Assembly (NCBI RefSeq): GCF_002154225.1
Contig: NZ_MTSE01000004.1
Coordinates: forward strand, 186,001-250,000
Source of the DNA: Hymenobacter crusticola
GTDB lineage: Bacteria; Bacteroidota; Bacteroidia; Cytophagales; Hymenobacteraceae
Length of the DNA: 64,000 nucleotides
Reading direction: 5' to 3'
Part shown: positions 18,401 to 26,245 of the stretch, one piece after another
Layout of the letters: the number at the start of each line of letters is the position of its first letter
How positions within the stretch are numbered: position 1 is the first letter of the stretch
Position numbers and translations under genes: made by a program
The notes under the pieces: model-generated
What the model was told of the DNA's origin: nothing
The model's input: the letters and a program-made list of their open reading frames with translations, nothing else
The model's database searches: none

Positions 18401-18490
18401 TATCGCTGGCTTGACCACCAAGGTCAGCAGCAATAGTAGGGGGCCGATTAGCCAGCTTCGCCGGCTCAAAACGGGGTACAGGTACGGCAT
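15422..18490 (-). CDS. SusC/RagA-type TonB-linked outer-membrane transporter
   Basis: This 1022-residue protein has a signal peptide (residues 1 to about 31), then a carboxypeptidase-like domain (LRGRVTNANNDPLPGATVRV, about 37-115). A TonB-box-like LNEVVVTGT is followed by a plug with GVQITQNSGNPAGGISVRLRG, DPLYIIDGVIVNN and KGAAAAAIYGSRASNGVVQI, the SusC hallmarks. The remaining roughly 750 residues form the barrel. It is the first gene of a two-gene minus-strand operon with the SusD-like gene 30 bases downstream. TonB-driven uptake of a large nutrient is expected. No degradative enzyme is encoded beside it. Confidence 0.93.
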   Translation of the reverse strand: MPYLYPVLSRRSWLIGPLLLLLTLVVKPAIGQNTRYLLRGRVTNANNDPLPGATVRVLNTVLGASTNAEGRFELTANLAPGTYQLEASSIGSRPQRTTLTLGAETTVAVPDLALREDQVGLNEVVVTGTSVATSKRQLGNTIATVSGDQLRTTVPTQIDQALQGKFAGVQITQNSGNPAGGISVRLRGPSTVAGSSDPLYIIDGVIVNNDSPQLLDLGGYAQNRLVDISPNDVERIEVIKGAAAAAIYGSRASNGVVQIFTKRGRDGAPQVTVSSQFLTSQIRKKLDYNDYPFRFTNTANNADLTQEPVQRYDYQDRIFRTAVGTDNYVSLTGGNSTTKYFASGNYFRNQGIVDNTDFNRGGGRLRLQQNLGSKVSLSAGANYTLSRSREVPNGGINEAYGALTGLIFSNNFIDPSPDPVTGRYPSTALNIARTNPLEAINRFKFQQRTSRFIGDAQLNFTPFTGFTFDYVLGYDASTQLATGFIPTNSTAPTYSTGLARRADQTSILVNNDVTANYRHDFTEWLASTTTVGGTLQYQQSFSTVQQSITLSPVIQTTASGTIVSQNPRYLGDYRTERTIRGAFVQQTFGLYNRLFITGALRVDEASVYGASNRSQYYPKLSGSYVISDENFWKNGALGTIAPQLKLRASYGQAGNLTAIGPYDRFTNFDPVTVGTLPGLITSTLQGNNTLKPERQKEFEVGTDLSLFKDRIGIEFSYFDKRVQDLLLNRDLNFSSGFSTRFDNVGNMRNRGVELLVRGTPVQTDNVRWNITGTFTHYKNRITNIPNGLVTFPNGFGLVAAVEGKPLGTYYGTYSARNPDGSLLLTSAGLPQRERGIQGTFGADNTPQRAADGQPSGNLVNGVLGDPNPRYIASLINEVSLLNGRLSFRVQFDTQQDFDVFNFTQRVGSRDIFGGLARYEGELRGEVPKGTSTAIYNTFDRWIEDGSFIKMREASISYQIRPKFLGMRDLRFSVAARNLWVITDYSGYDPEVNAAGQSNAVRGFDFVEVPIPRSVSVGFNASF

Positions 18491-18703
18491 AGAGTGAGAG
18501 AAGGGGTATAGTGAAAAAGAAAAGAGGAGACGTTTCGCCCTGGTGAAGGCCTTGGCTTGAAGGCCATTAACGCAAAGTAATCAGCGGCGCAGTTGAAACC
18601 TAGCCTGCGGTGGGGCTGGATAAGCTATATTCTTCCCCAGAATACTGCTACCCCGGAATAGACACCTAGCTTCCACAAGCCAACGAACCCAAACAAAAGC
18701 AAA

Positions 18704-18732
18704 GCGCCCGGCGAGCAAAGCTCACCGGGCGC
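18704..18732 (-). terminator. Intrinsic terminator of the EEP gene / SusCD operon
   Basis: GCGCCCGGCGAGC (18704-18716) and GCTCACCGGGCGC (18720-18732) form a GC-rich stem with a 3-base loop. Read on the minus strand it is followed by TTTGCTTTTGTTT, a T-rich tail. It lies 21 bases after the stop of the endonuclease/exonuclease/phosphatase gene. Confidence 0.85.
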
Positions 18733-18753
18733 CGGCCGTGTAGAAAAGTTAAG

Positions 18754-19605
18754 TTACTTCTTCGCGCTATACTGTACCTCAATGGCCACTGGGTAGTGGT
18801 CGGAGGGTGTTTTGCCGCCGCCGTAGGTGTCCGTCAGGATGCCGTAGCGAGTAGGAGTGAAGGCAGAAGTCAGGAAGATGTGGTCGATGCGGGAGTCGGT
18901 TTTGGTCTTCGTGTTGAAGTTGTTGAAGGTGCCGTTGGGGGCGTACACTACCTTGGCCGTGGTAAAGGCATCCTTCATCACGCCCGACGTGTTGAGCAGC
19001 GTATAGCTTTCGTTGCGCTGGTCCACGTTGAAGTCCCCGCTCAGGATGGCGGGCGTGGTGCCGGCCATCTGCTTCACTTTCGCCAAGATCAGCTTGGCGC
19101 TTTCGCGCCGCGCTTCCACGCCCACGTGGTCGAAGTGGGTATTGAACATGTAGAACGTGAAGCCCGTCTTGGTGTCCTGAAACTGCCCCCAGGTGCAGAT
19201 GCGGGGCAGGGCGGCATCCCAACCTTTCACGGGAGCCGTGGTGTTCGGGGCGAGCCAGAAAGTGCCCTGTTTCAGCAGCTTGTACTTGTCTTTCTTGTAG
19301 AAAATGGCTGAAAACTCGCCCGCTTGCTTGCCATCGTCGCGGCCCACCCCAATGTGCGCGTAGCCGGGAAGCTTGCCGGCCATATCCTGGAGTTGGTTGT
19401 AGAGTACCTCTTGGGTGCCAAACAGGTCAAAATCCTGAAACTTAATCAAGTCCGTGAGGTAGGGGAGGCGCTTGCCCCAGGCATTGGTGGTGTCCTGCTT
19501 GTTGTCGTAGCGGATGTTGTAGGTGGCCAGCCGCATGGTTTGGGCCGATACGTTTGCCGCGCCACAAAGCAGCAACAGCGCGACGAAAAAGAGCTTTTTG
19601 AGCAT
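18754..19605 (-). CDS. Exported endonuclease/exonuclease/phosphatase (EEP) family hydrolase
   Basis: This 283-residue protein has a signal peptide (MLKKLFFVALLLLCGAANVSA). The EEP metal-dependent phosphoesterase motifs appear in order: TYNIRYD, FGTQEVL, NTHFDHVG, ILSGDFNVD and TPSDHYPV. These give the catalytic Asn, Glu, His, Asp/Asn and terminal Asp-His. Periplasmic or surface members cleave phosphodiesters or phosphomonoesters, for example nucleic acid, inositol phosphate or sphingolipid head groups; the substrate here is not predictable. It is the last gene after a SusC/SusD pair. The frame is open upstream to 19713, but that part lies in a repeat, so the ATG at 19605 is used. Confidence 0.85.
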   Translation of the reverse strand: MLKKLFFVALLLLCGAANVSAQTMRLATYNIRYDNKQDTTNAWGKRLPYLTDLIKFQDFDLFGTQEVLYNQLQDMAGKLPGYAHIGVGRDDGKQAGEFSAIFYKKDKYKLLKQGTFWLAPNTTAPVKGWDAALPRICTWGQFQDTKTGFTFYMFNTHFDHVGVEARRESAKLILAKVKQMAGTTPAILSGDFNVDQRNESYTLLNTSGVMKDAFTTAKVVYAPNGTFNNFNTKTKTDSRIDHIFLTSAFTPTRYGILTDTYGGGKTPSDHYPVAIEVQYSAKK

Positions 19606-19654
19606 GATGAGGAAAGAAGAGTGATTCAGGTTGGGGTAAAGATACCGGCTAGGT

Positions 19655-19796
19655 TCGTTCTGGCGGGGCGCTTCACCCCCGGCCCCCTCTCCGAAAAGAA
19701 GAAGGGGAGCCAAACGACAGTTATCAATTACTCATTACCGTTCGGCTCCCTCTCCTTTTCAGAGAGGGGCCGGGGGTGAGGCTCCTGCCAGAACGA
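19655..19796. repeat. 142-base MITE-like palindromic element
   Basis: It is bounded by perfect 10-base terminal inverted repeats, TCGTTCTGGC (19655-19664) and GCCAGAACGA (19787-19796). An inner imperfect inverted repeat is built on CACCCCCGGCCCC and GGGGCCGGGGGTG. It sits between the SusD and EEP genes of one minus-strand operon, so it is transcribed as a large hairpin. Confidence 0.7.
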
Positions 19797-19831
19797 TTCA
19801 CAAAGGAGCGGCACAAGGATAAGCGTTTCCG

Positions 19832-21604
19832 CTACCAGCCGGGGTTCTGACCTAGCTTGGGATTAATCAGGCGGTCGGCCTCGGGAATGGGGTAGAGGTA
19901 GTACTTGTCTTCCCAGCGGCGCGGCACGTTGTTCAGCCAAGTGAGCTCGCCGGAGGTACCGTTGCTGAGCTGCTGCGGATTGGTGCCGCCGCTGATGGTG
20001 GGCGCTACGTTCACGTAGGTTACGCCGGCGGGGCGGTTGGCGGGCAGCGTGGTGTAGAAGGCCACATCGGCGGTGCCGTCCTCGTTCAGGTCGAGGGGCT
20101 GGTTGAGGGCGGGCACGTAGAAGCCGTTCCAGGGCATGTTCATCAGCTCACCCCGGCGCCAGCGCACCAGATCATAAAAGCGGAAGCCTTCCAAGGCTAG
20201 CTCGATGCCCCGCTCGCGGCGCACTTCCAGCAGCGTAGGGTCGGAGAGGTTGGGGAAATACTTGCTTTGCAGGTACGGGTCAACCACGGTGGGCTTGGTG
20301 GCGAGGCCACCCGTGATGCCGGCGCGTTGGCGTAGCGCACCCACGGTTTTAGCCCAATCGGCGTCGGTGAGGGTACCTAGCTCGGCTTTGGCCTCGGCAT
20401 AGTTGAGCAGCACTTCGGCGTAGCGGATGGTGGAGATGGAGTTGATGTTGCGGCTGCCGCCGTCATAATACGTGTCGTCCAGGGTCCACTTGATGGGCTG
20501 GTAGCCGGTGTAGGTGTAGGAGAAAACCGGCGGAGCCGCTTCCCGTGCGCCACCGTTCAGGCGCTTGTAGTCGCCCATCCGAATGGTTTGTTGCAGGCGC
20601 TTATCCCGGCCTTTCACCTCCTGGGCAAACGTCATGGTCTGGTAGCCCGGCTTGTTGGTGAACGGCGTGCCGTCCTCATTCAAATAAGTATTCACGAACG
20701 TGCGAATTAGGCTCACGCGCGAGCCGTAGGTGGCGCTGGTCCACCACCAGTTGGCGTCGTTATAGATGCTCAGCGCGGGGTCCGACACGGCCGCCAGAAT
20801 GATTTCGGAAGCTACTGGCGCTTGGCTTGTGAATAATTGGCGGTACGACTGGGTATTGCCGCCCGCCGTATTCAGGCTGAAGCCGCCCGTCGTCATCACC
20901 GTATTAGCCGCCGAAACGGCTTCGTTTAGCCACGTGTTAGCACTGCTGCCTAGGTTGTAGCTGGTCTGATACTTCCGAAACGTGCCTTCAAATAAGCACA
21001 CCCGCGACTTGAACGCGTAGGCCGTTTGCTTGGTGATGAGGCTGCGGCTGTTGTCGGCGGCGGTGGTGATGTTGCGGCAGGCAAAGTTCAGGTCGGCCAG
21101 CACCGAATCCATCACAGTGGCGCGCGGGTCGCGGCCGTTGTAGAGCGCCTGGTCGTTTACGACCATGGGCTTGTTGATCCACGGCACATCCCCAAAGCGC
21201 TGTACCTTATTGAAGTAAAACCAAGCCCGGAAGAACCTAGCTATACCTAGGTAGTTGTTGCGCACGGCGGGCGCAATAGCAGGGTTGTTGCAATTGGCAA
21301 TGAAGTAGTTGATGTTGCGCAGCTGCCCCCAATCCCAACCGCTGCTCTGGCGGGCGCTGAAAGCCCCGGGCGTCAGAAAATCGGGTACTTGGGTGCGGGC
21401 GGCGTAGTCGGCCATGGCGTCGCCGCGGTGGATGTCGTTGGCCGTGGGCAGCACGTCGTAGAAGGAGTTGGCGTAGAGCTGCAAGCCCGTTTCGCTGCTG
21501 AATACGGCCTCGTTCGTGACGGTAGCCTGCGGCTCCTGATCGAGCTTTTCGCAGCTGGCAAAGGCTATGCTAAGGAAAACGAGCCAACCTAGGTGTCGCT
21601 TCAT
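19832..21604 (-). CDS. SusD/RagB-like outer-membrane lipoprotein
   Basis: This 590-residue protein starts MKRHLGWLVFLSIAFASC; the lipobox Cys is residue 18. SusD features include EKLDQEPQATVTNEAVFSSE near the start, FFRAWFYFNKVQRFGDVPW (the conserved helix before the first TPR), AYAFKSRVCLFEGTF, YAEVLLNYAEAKAELG and VRRERGIELALEGFRFYDLVRW, ending in YPIPEADRLINPKLGQNPGW. It is full length and of classic type. It pairs with the SusC-like gene upstream. The open frame starts at 21667, but the extra 21 residues come from repeat sequence. Confidence 0.93.
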   Translation of the reverse strand: MKRHLGWLVFLSIAFASCEKLDQEPQATVTNEAVFSSETGLQLYANSFYDVLPTANDIHRGDAMADYAARTQVPDFLTPGAFSARQSSGWDWGQLRNINYFIANCNNPAIAPAVRNNYLGIARFFRAWFYFNKVQRFGDVPWINKPMVVNDQALYNGRDPRATVMDSVLADLNFACRNITTAADNSRSLITKQTAYAFKSRVCLFEGTFRKYQTSYNLGSSANTWLNEAVSAANTVMTTGGFSLNTAGGNTQSYRQLFTSQAPVASEIILAAVSDPALSIYNDANWWWTSATYGSRVSLIRTFVNTYLNEDGTPFTNKPGYQTMTFAQEVKGRDKRLQQTIRMGDYKRLNGGAREAAPPVFSYTYTGYQPIKWTLDDTYYDGGSRNINSISTIRYAEVLLNYAEAKAELGTLTDADWAKTVGALRQRAGITGGLATKPTVVDPYLQSKYFPNLSDPTLLEVRRERGIELALEGFRFYDLVRWRRGELMNMPWNGFYVPALNQPLDLNEDGTADVAFYTTLPANRPAGVTYVNVAPTISGGTNPQQLSNGTSGELTWLNNVPRRWEDKYYLYPIPEADRLINPKLGQNPGW

Positions 21605-21622
21605 GATAGTGTAAGTCAAGGT

Positions 21623-21701
21623 GTAGCGCGGACTGCAAAGTCCACGCTTAGACAAGCTGTTGTTCAAGTTTGGCTGGCACGGACTGCAAAGTCCGCGCTA
21701 C
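21623..21701. repeat. Palindromic repeat between susC-like and susD-like genes
   Basis: Two 21-base units at 21623-21643 and 21681-21701 lie in inverted orientation, each containing the near-palindrome GGACTGCAAAGTCC. It ends 3 bases before the SusC stop codon and fills most of the 100-base SusC-SusD gap. Confidence 0.65.
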
Positions 21702-21704
21702 CCG

Positions 21705-24700
21705 TTAGAAAGTCACCGACAACCCGAGCGTGAAGCTTTTCAGGATGGGGTAGTTGTTGGCGTTGCCGCTGTTGCCGCTGTTGGGGTTCGAGGCGGTAGC
21801 ATCGGGCGGGGTCAGCAAGACGTCGGAGCGACCAATGTTCTCCACATCGATGTCCTTCGTGATTTTGTAGAAAGGCGACCACGCCCACAGATTTTCACCT
21901 GAGAGGTACACCCGCGCCGCGTTCATCTTGATGCGGTTGATAAAGGCCACGGGCAGGTTATAGCCGATTTGCAGGTTTTTGAGGCGGATGTACGCCACGT
22001 TTTGCAGGTACTTCGTCTGAATCTGGGTCAGTTCACCAGCGCCGTTCTGCGACACGTAGCCGCGGTAGCGCGGGAAGTAAGCGTCGGGGTTATCCTCCGA
22101 CCAGATATTGCCGAGCTGCGACTTCGGAATCTTGTTGTAGGGGCGGTTGTACTGGCCCCAGAACGTGCCCGCCTCGGCGCCAGGGTACCAATCTTGGTGG
22201 CCCACGCCTTGGAAGAAGATGGATACAAAGAAGTTGTTCCAGCTCGCGTCGGCCATGGCGCCGTAAGTGTAGCGGGGCAGCGTGTTGCCAATCACGCGCC
22301 GGTCGCCGGGGTTGGCCACCGTGTTGTCGCCGGGGTTGATGACCCCGTCCCCGTTCACGTCCTTAAACTTGATGTCGCCGGGCAGCAGCTTGCCGCTAGT
22401 CGAGGCGCGGAACAGTGCCTGCGAAGGCGAACCGGCAATCTGGTCTTGCGAGGTGAAGAAACCATCCGTCGTGTAGCCCCAGATTTCGCCTAGCTTTTGG
22501 CCTTCGTAGTAGCTCAGGTTGGCGGGGTTGCTGTTGGGGTCGTTCAGGCGGCGCTCGGGGTTGTTGTACTTCGTTACGCGGGCCGTGTAGTCGGCTAGCG
22601 TTAGGCGCACGCCGTAGTTCAGTGGCTTAGCCCCTAGGTTCAGGTTGTCGCGCCAGTTCAGGGCTACTTCCCAGCCTTTGGTTTTCAGGTCGGCGTAGTT
22701 GCCTTTCGGCACGTCGGTACCAAATACGGCCGGCAGCGTCATGCCCACCGTGAACATGTCGGTAGTGTTGCGGATGTAACCGTCGGCGTTCAGCGTCAGA
22801 CGGTTATTGAGCATGCTCAGGTCCAGACCTAGATCTTGGGTAGTCGACTTCTCCCAGGTCAGCCCGTCCGGAATAACGCCCGGCTGGCTGGTGTACTGGG
22901 GACGCACGCCGTTCAGCACGCGCCCCGACTGTGCAATTCTAAACTGCTCCTGGAAGGCATAGGAACTGATGTTACCGTTGCCGAGCGCTCCGTACGAACC
23001 CCGAATCTTCAGCTCCGAAATTAGGTTGGGCGACACATGCCAAAACGATTCGTTGGAGAGGCGCCAGCCCGCCGAGAAGGAGGGGAAGAAGGCAAAGCGC
23101 TCATTCGAGGGAAACTTCGACGAGCCGTCGTAGCGGCCGCTGGCTTCCAAAAGGTAGCGGTCCTTAAAGGAGTAGTTCAGGCGATAAAAGCCGCCCATGA
23201 TGTTCCACCGCTCCCAGCCGCCGGATGTCGAAATCGACTGCCCGAGAGCTAGGTTGATATCCTTGGCATCGGGGTAGATGAGGCCGTTGCGCTGGGTTTG
23301 GAGGCCGCGGAAGGTCGACTGCTCGTAGTTGTAGCCCACCATCGCCTTGAAGTAATGATCCTCCCGGAAACGGTTTTCGTACTCGCCGTAGAGGTTGGCA
23401 GCTAGGTAGCGCGTTTGGCCGAAGTTGCGGAGCAGGTCGTTGGTGTTGGTGCCTACGTACTCAATCACGCCGGGCTTGCGGCTGTAAGGCACCGGCACGC
23501 GCGTTTGGGTACGGTCGTTGTCGGTGTTGCGGAACGTGAAGTTGCCGTTGATGCGGAATTTATCCTGGAAGAAGTGCGCCAGGAAAGCCGACGTGTTGCG
23601 CGTCACCCGCTCATCCAGGTCGATGCCGTTCTTGCCGTACCACATGTCGCCCACGGTGTAGGCCGCCGAGTAGGTGAGCGTGCCGTCGGGGTTAAACATG
23701 GGTGCTACCGTGTGGCCTTCGTCGGCGATGTTGCGCCAGATGCCGCCGCCCTCGCCCACGTTCAGCGGGTTGTGGTAGCGCATGCTGGAGTAGTCGGTGT
23801 TGTTGTCGATGTGCAACCACGGGAACAGGTCGATAGCGCCCTTCGCCCGGAAGTTATACATGCGGTAGTCGTCGGAGTTATAGCGAAACAAGCCGTCTTG
23901 CCCAAAGTAGCGCCCCGTCACGTAGAAACTAGCTTTGCCGCTGCTCCCCGACAGGGAAAGGTTGTGTTCCGTGGAGCTCGTGCGCTTTTTGTAAAGCTCT
24001 TTGTACCAGTCGGTATTGCCGTAGTATACATATTCGCCGGCGGCATTCACGTCGACTTTCGGGAGGCTAGGGTCTTCGGAACGGCGCTTCAGCTCAGCCA
24101 GGTATTCGGGCGAGAACTTCACCGTTTTGTTGATGTTCTGGGGCGTCTGCGAGTAGTCGTTCCACGCCGACCAGCCCTCGTTGAACATGTTGGCAAACTG
24201 GTAGCCGTCCGTGACGAAGTCCGGCACTGTGGTCGGGCTCTTGATGGATTGGTTGAAGGAGTACGTGACGCTGGTTTTCTCCTTCGAGGGGTTCTTGGTC
24301 GTAATGAGCACCACGCCGAACGCGCCCCGCGCCCCGTAGATGGCGGCAGCCGAGGCATCCTTCAGCACCGTCACGGTGGCCACGTCGTTGGGGTTGATGC
24401 GGCTCGGGTCGCCCTCCACGCCATCAATCAGCACCAGCGCGTTGCCGCCCTGCCCGATAGACGTGGTGCCCCGGATGTTATAGGCTGGCGACTGGGTCGG
24501 CTTGCCGTCGCCGGGCACCAGGTTCAGGTTGGGCAATACGCCCTGCAAGCCCTGCGTGAGGTTGGGTACCGAGCGGTTTTCCAGCACCTGCGAGGTCACT
24601 TGATCGACGGCGCCCGTCAGGTTCACTTTCTTTTGGGTGCCGTAGCCCACCACCACTACCTCGTCCAGCGCTTTCGTATCCTGCTCCAGCGTCACGTTGA

Positions 24701-24995
24701 TGGCCGTGCGATTGCTGATGGCTACTTCCTGCGGCTTATAGCCTAGGTACGTCACCACGAGCGTCGTAGCTCCGGCGGGTGCTTGCAGCGTGTAGGTGCC
24801 CGTGCCGTCGGTGGTGGCGCCCGCCGAGGTGCCCTTCACGAGCACCGTGACGCCCGGTAGTCCTTCGCCCTTCTTATCCGCGACCCGCCCGCTGATCGTT
24901 TGGGCTTGCTGTGCTAAGGCTGCGACGCTGTAGCACAGGGCTACCGGGGTCAGCAATCTTCGCTTCCAATTAAAAGCGCCAGTAAATGTTTCCAT
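21705..24995 (-). CDS. SusC/RagA-type TonB-linked outer-membrane transporter
   Basis: This 1096-residue protein has a signal peptide ending near AALAQQAQ. A carboxypeptidase-like domain follows (ISGRVADKKGEGLPGVTVLVKG, about residues 33-110). The TonB-box-like motif LDEVVVVGYGTQKK precedes a plug with the SusC signature (RGTTSIGQGGNALVLIDG, then VLKDASAAAIYGARGAFGVVLI). The beta-barrel has long loops. It is the first gene of a SusC-SusD-EEP operon. An AT-rich leader with a consensus-like -7 box lies about 185 bases upstream. The imported ligand is unknown; the EEP enzyme hints at a phosphate-containing substrate. Confidence 0.94.
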   Translation of the reverse strand: METFTGAFNWKRRLLTPVALCYSVAALAQQAQTISGRVADKKGEGLPGVTVLVKGTSAGATTDGTGTYTLQAPAGATTLVVTYLGYKPQEVAISNRTAINVTLEQDTKALDEVVVVGYGTQKKVNLTGAVDQVTSQVLENRSVPNLTQGLQGVLPNLNLVPGDGKPTQSPAYNIRGTTSIGQGGNALVLIDGVEGDPSRINPNDVATVTVLKDASAAAIYGARGAFGVVLITTKNPSKEKTSVTYSFNQSIKSPTTVPDFVTDGYQFANMFNEGWSAWNDYSQTPQNINKTVKFSPEYLAELKRRSEDPSLPKVDVNAAGEYVYYGNTDWYKELYKKRTSSTEHNLSLSGSSGKASFYVTGRYFGQDGLFRYNSDDYRMYNFRAKGAIDLFPWLHIDNNTDYSSMRYHNPLNVGEGGGIWRNIADEGHTVAPMFNPDGTLTYSAAYTVGDMWYGKNGIDLDERVTRNTSAFLAHFFQDKFRINGNFTFRNTDNDRTQTRVPVPYSRKPGVIEYVGTNTNDLLRNFGQTRYLAANLYGEYENRFREDHYFKAMVGYNYEQSTFRGLQTQRNGLIYPDAKDINLALGQSISTSGGWERWNIMGGFYRLNYSFKDRYLLEASGRYDGSSKFPSNERFAFFPSFSAGWRLSNESFWHVSPNLISELKIRGSYGALGNGNISSYAFQEQFRIAQSGRVLNGVRPQYTSQPGVIPDGLTWEKSTTQDLGLDLSMLNNRLTLNADGYIRNTTDMFTVGMTLPAVFGTDVPKGNYADLKTKGWEVALNWRDNLNLGAKPLNYGVRLTLADYTARVTKYNNPERRLNDPNSNPANLSYYEGQKLGEIWGYTTDGFFTSQDQIAGSPSQALFRASTSGKLLPGDIKFKDVNGDGVINPGDNTVANPGDRRVIGNTLPRYTYGAMADASWNNFFVSIFFQGVGHQDWYPGAEAGTFWGQYNRPYNKIPKSQLGNIWSEDNPDAYFPRYRGYVSQNGAGELTQIQTKYLQNVAYIRLKNLQIGYNLPVAFINRIKMNAARVYLSGENLWAWSPFYKITKDIDVENIGRSDVLLTPPDATASNPNSGNSGNANNYPILKSFTLGLSVTF

Positions 24996-25179
24996 GCAGT
25001 TGCTAGGTTATTTGACAAAAAGCAAGAGGATATAGTAAGCACACGGTGCTTCTAGCGCTAAGTATATACTGCGCTCGTAAGGTGCTCTTCGTAAATCGGG
25101 TGGGAAAGCAAATGGGATTTGCTCAGCAGAACGAGAGGCGGTAAAATGACGCACACTGCTATAGGGCCTCTCGACGGCG

Positions 25180-25187
25180 CAAATATA
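25180..25187 (-). promoter_or_regulatory. Candidate -7 box of the SusC-SusD-EEP operon
   Basis: On the minus strand this reads TATATTTG, an exact match to the Bacteroidota -7 consensus TAnnTTTG, followed by CGCC. It would give a leader of roughly 175 bases before the SusC-like start at 24995. No good -33 box was found at the expected spacing. Confidence 0.4.
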
Positions 25188-25536
25188 GAAGCAGGGGGTA
25201 TGGTTTATTTGATATAAAATAGACTTTACAAATTGGTAATACTAACGCTGTGATTCCTTCTTATTTTGGTAATACTTAGATAACAATCGGTTGCATAAGT
25301 TTGCTGAAAGAAATGCCAGCGTCGTGCTACGCCGTGTTAAGCATTTTTTGCACGATACACCTAGCTTATAGTAGGCCTTAGCCATTACAGTAAAAATGTT
25401 TCGTGGGAATTTGTATGGTGTTTATGTAATTCCAAAAAGCCTTTGTTTATTTTAAATGATTCTGTGTTAATTGTTGCTAAGTTGTGTAGTGGTTATTTGA
25501 TAATACGGCTGTAATATTTAATTAATGGTAATGCTA

Positions 25537-25544
25537 TAATTTTG
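25537..25544 (+). promoter_or_regulatory. Candidate -7 box upstream of the small ORF and hairpin
   Basis: TAATTTTG matches TAnnTTTG exactly. Transcription would start near 25551 and run through the 25621-25660 hairpin. No canonical -33 TTTG lies at the right distance; TTTA at 25517-25520 is the closest. Confidence 0.35.
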
Positions 25545-25620
25545 ATGCGCTGAAGATATTTATTGCAATGCCTAGTAAAGTATAGTAGCTACGCTGTTTT
25601 TAATTATGCTATAGAAGACT

Positions 25621-25660
25621 AATGAGCGAGCTAGCGATATTTCGTGATGGCTCGCTCATT
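25621..25660 (+). terminator. Terminator-like hairpin overlapping the small ORF start
   Basis: AATGAGCGAGC (25621-25631) and GCTCGCTCATT (25650-25660) are perfect 11-base arms, followed by TTATTT. This is the form of an intrinsic terminator, yet no protein gene precedes it on this strand. It could end a small RNA that starts near 25551, or fold over the start codon at 25622 and block translation. Confidence 0.45.
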
Positions 25661-25903
25661 TTATTTGACGCTCATTTAAATCGCATGCGCAACATTTCAC
25701 CTGAGCACCCGGCGCAATTACTTCCTGATGCATCCGGGATACTACCGGCATCGCAACCTAGCATTAGCAGACGGCTGATGAGTATCCGTATTGCCTTGCA
25801 GCTAAGCGGAACGCCGCCACTCTCGACCGTGGGGCACATTCTGCTAGCGCGTTACGTGGCGGGGCACATTTCCCTCGCCGATCTTATTCCGCGGCTCTTG
25901 TAA
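25622..25903 (+). CDS. Small hypothetical protein, VbhA-antitoxin-like tail
   Basis: A 93-codon ORF with codon use similar to its neighbours. The C-terminal 45 residues (RRLMSIRIALQLSGTPP, then LLARYVAGHISLADLIPRLL) loosely resemble the short VbhA-like antitoxin fold with its RYxxGxIxLxxL ending. No Fic toxin or other partner is adjacent. The ATG lies inside a strong hairpin, so internal ATGs at 25685 or 25778 are possible starts. It may not be a real gene; the family resemblance is by eye and weak. Confidence 0.35.
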   Translation: MSELAIFRDGSLILFDAHLNRMRNISPEHPAQLLPDASGILPASQPSISRRLMSIRIALQLSGTPPLSTVGHILLARYVAGHISLADLIPRLL

Positions 25904-26229
25904 GTGTCTTGCTGGCGAAGCGTGGCATGCTAGGCGAGGAGGCCGTCGGCTCTTTCTAATAATAGAGTAGTTGGCGCTAGCTGATTGGAAGGCGGCACGT
26001 GCTTGCGACGCTCAGAAAAAGTGGGGGCAGATAGCCGCTTTTTGCTAGGCTAGCTAGAGCGTAGTTACACGTGCTAAAGCGCGCTAACGGTCTTTCGTAG
26101 CTAGTTAACAATTCGATAATCTTTCTTGATATATAAAAAATTGGTTTAAAGCAACTTATGTATAAGCTGCGAAAACATGAAGTAACAATTAGATAAAGAA
26201 CGCGGCACATTGAGGTAACGCAGGGGCTC

Positions 26230-26237
26230 TAGTTTTG
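26230..26237 (+). promoter_or_regulatory. Candidate -7 box for the TonB receptor
   Basis: TAGTTTTG matches TAnnTTTG exactly and ends 8 bases before the ATG at 26246. ATTG at 26209-26212 could be a -33 box. If used, the transcript would be almost leaderless. Confidence 0.35.
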
Positions 26238-26245
26238 CCCCCACT

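Larger units (their letters stand above)
24996..26245. other. 1.25-kb AT-rich intergenic region
   Basis: This is by far the longest gene-poor stretch, and visibly AT-richer than the rest between about 25200 and 25620. It contains the SusC promoter on the minus strand, a plus-strand promoter-like box at 25537, a hairpin at 25621-25660, one small ORF (25622-25903), and the promoter of the TonB receptor at 26246. No other coding frame looked real. Confidence 0.6.

Noticed and set aside
18796..19311. 171-codon plus-strand frame opposite the EEP gene
   Set aside because: Antisense of a gene with all catalytic EEP motifs.
23415..24746. 443-codon plus-strand frame inside the SusC-like gene
   Set aside because: It is the antisense shadow of a strongly supported SusC gene; its sequence is Val/Ala/His/Arg-rich and lacks any family pattern.
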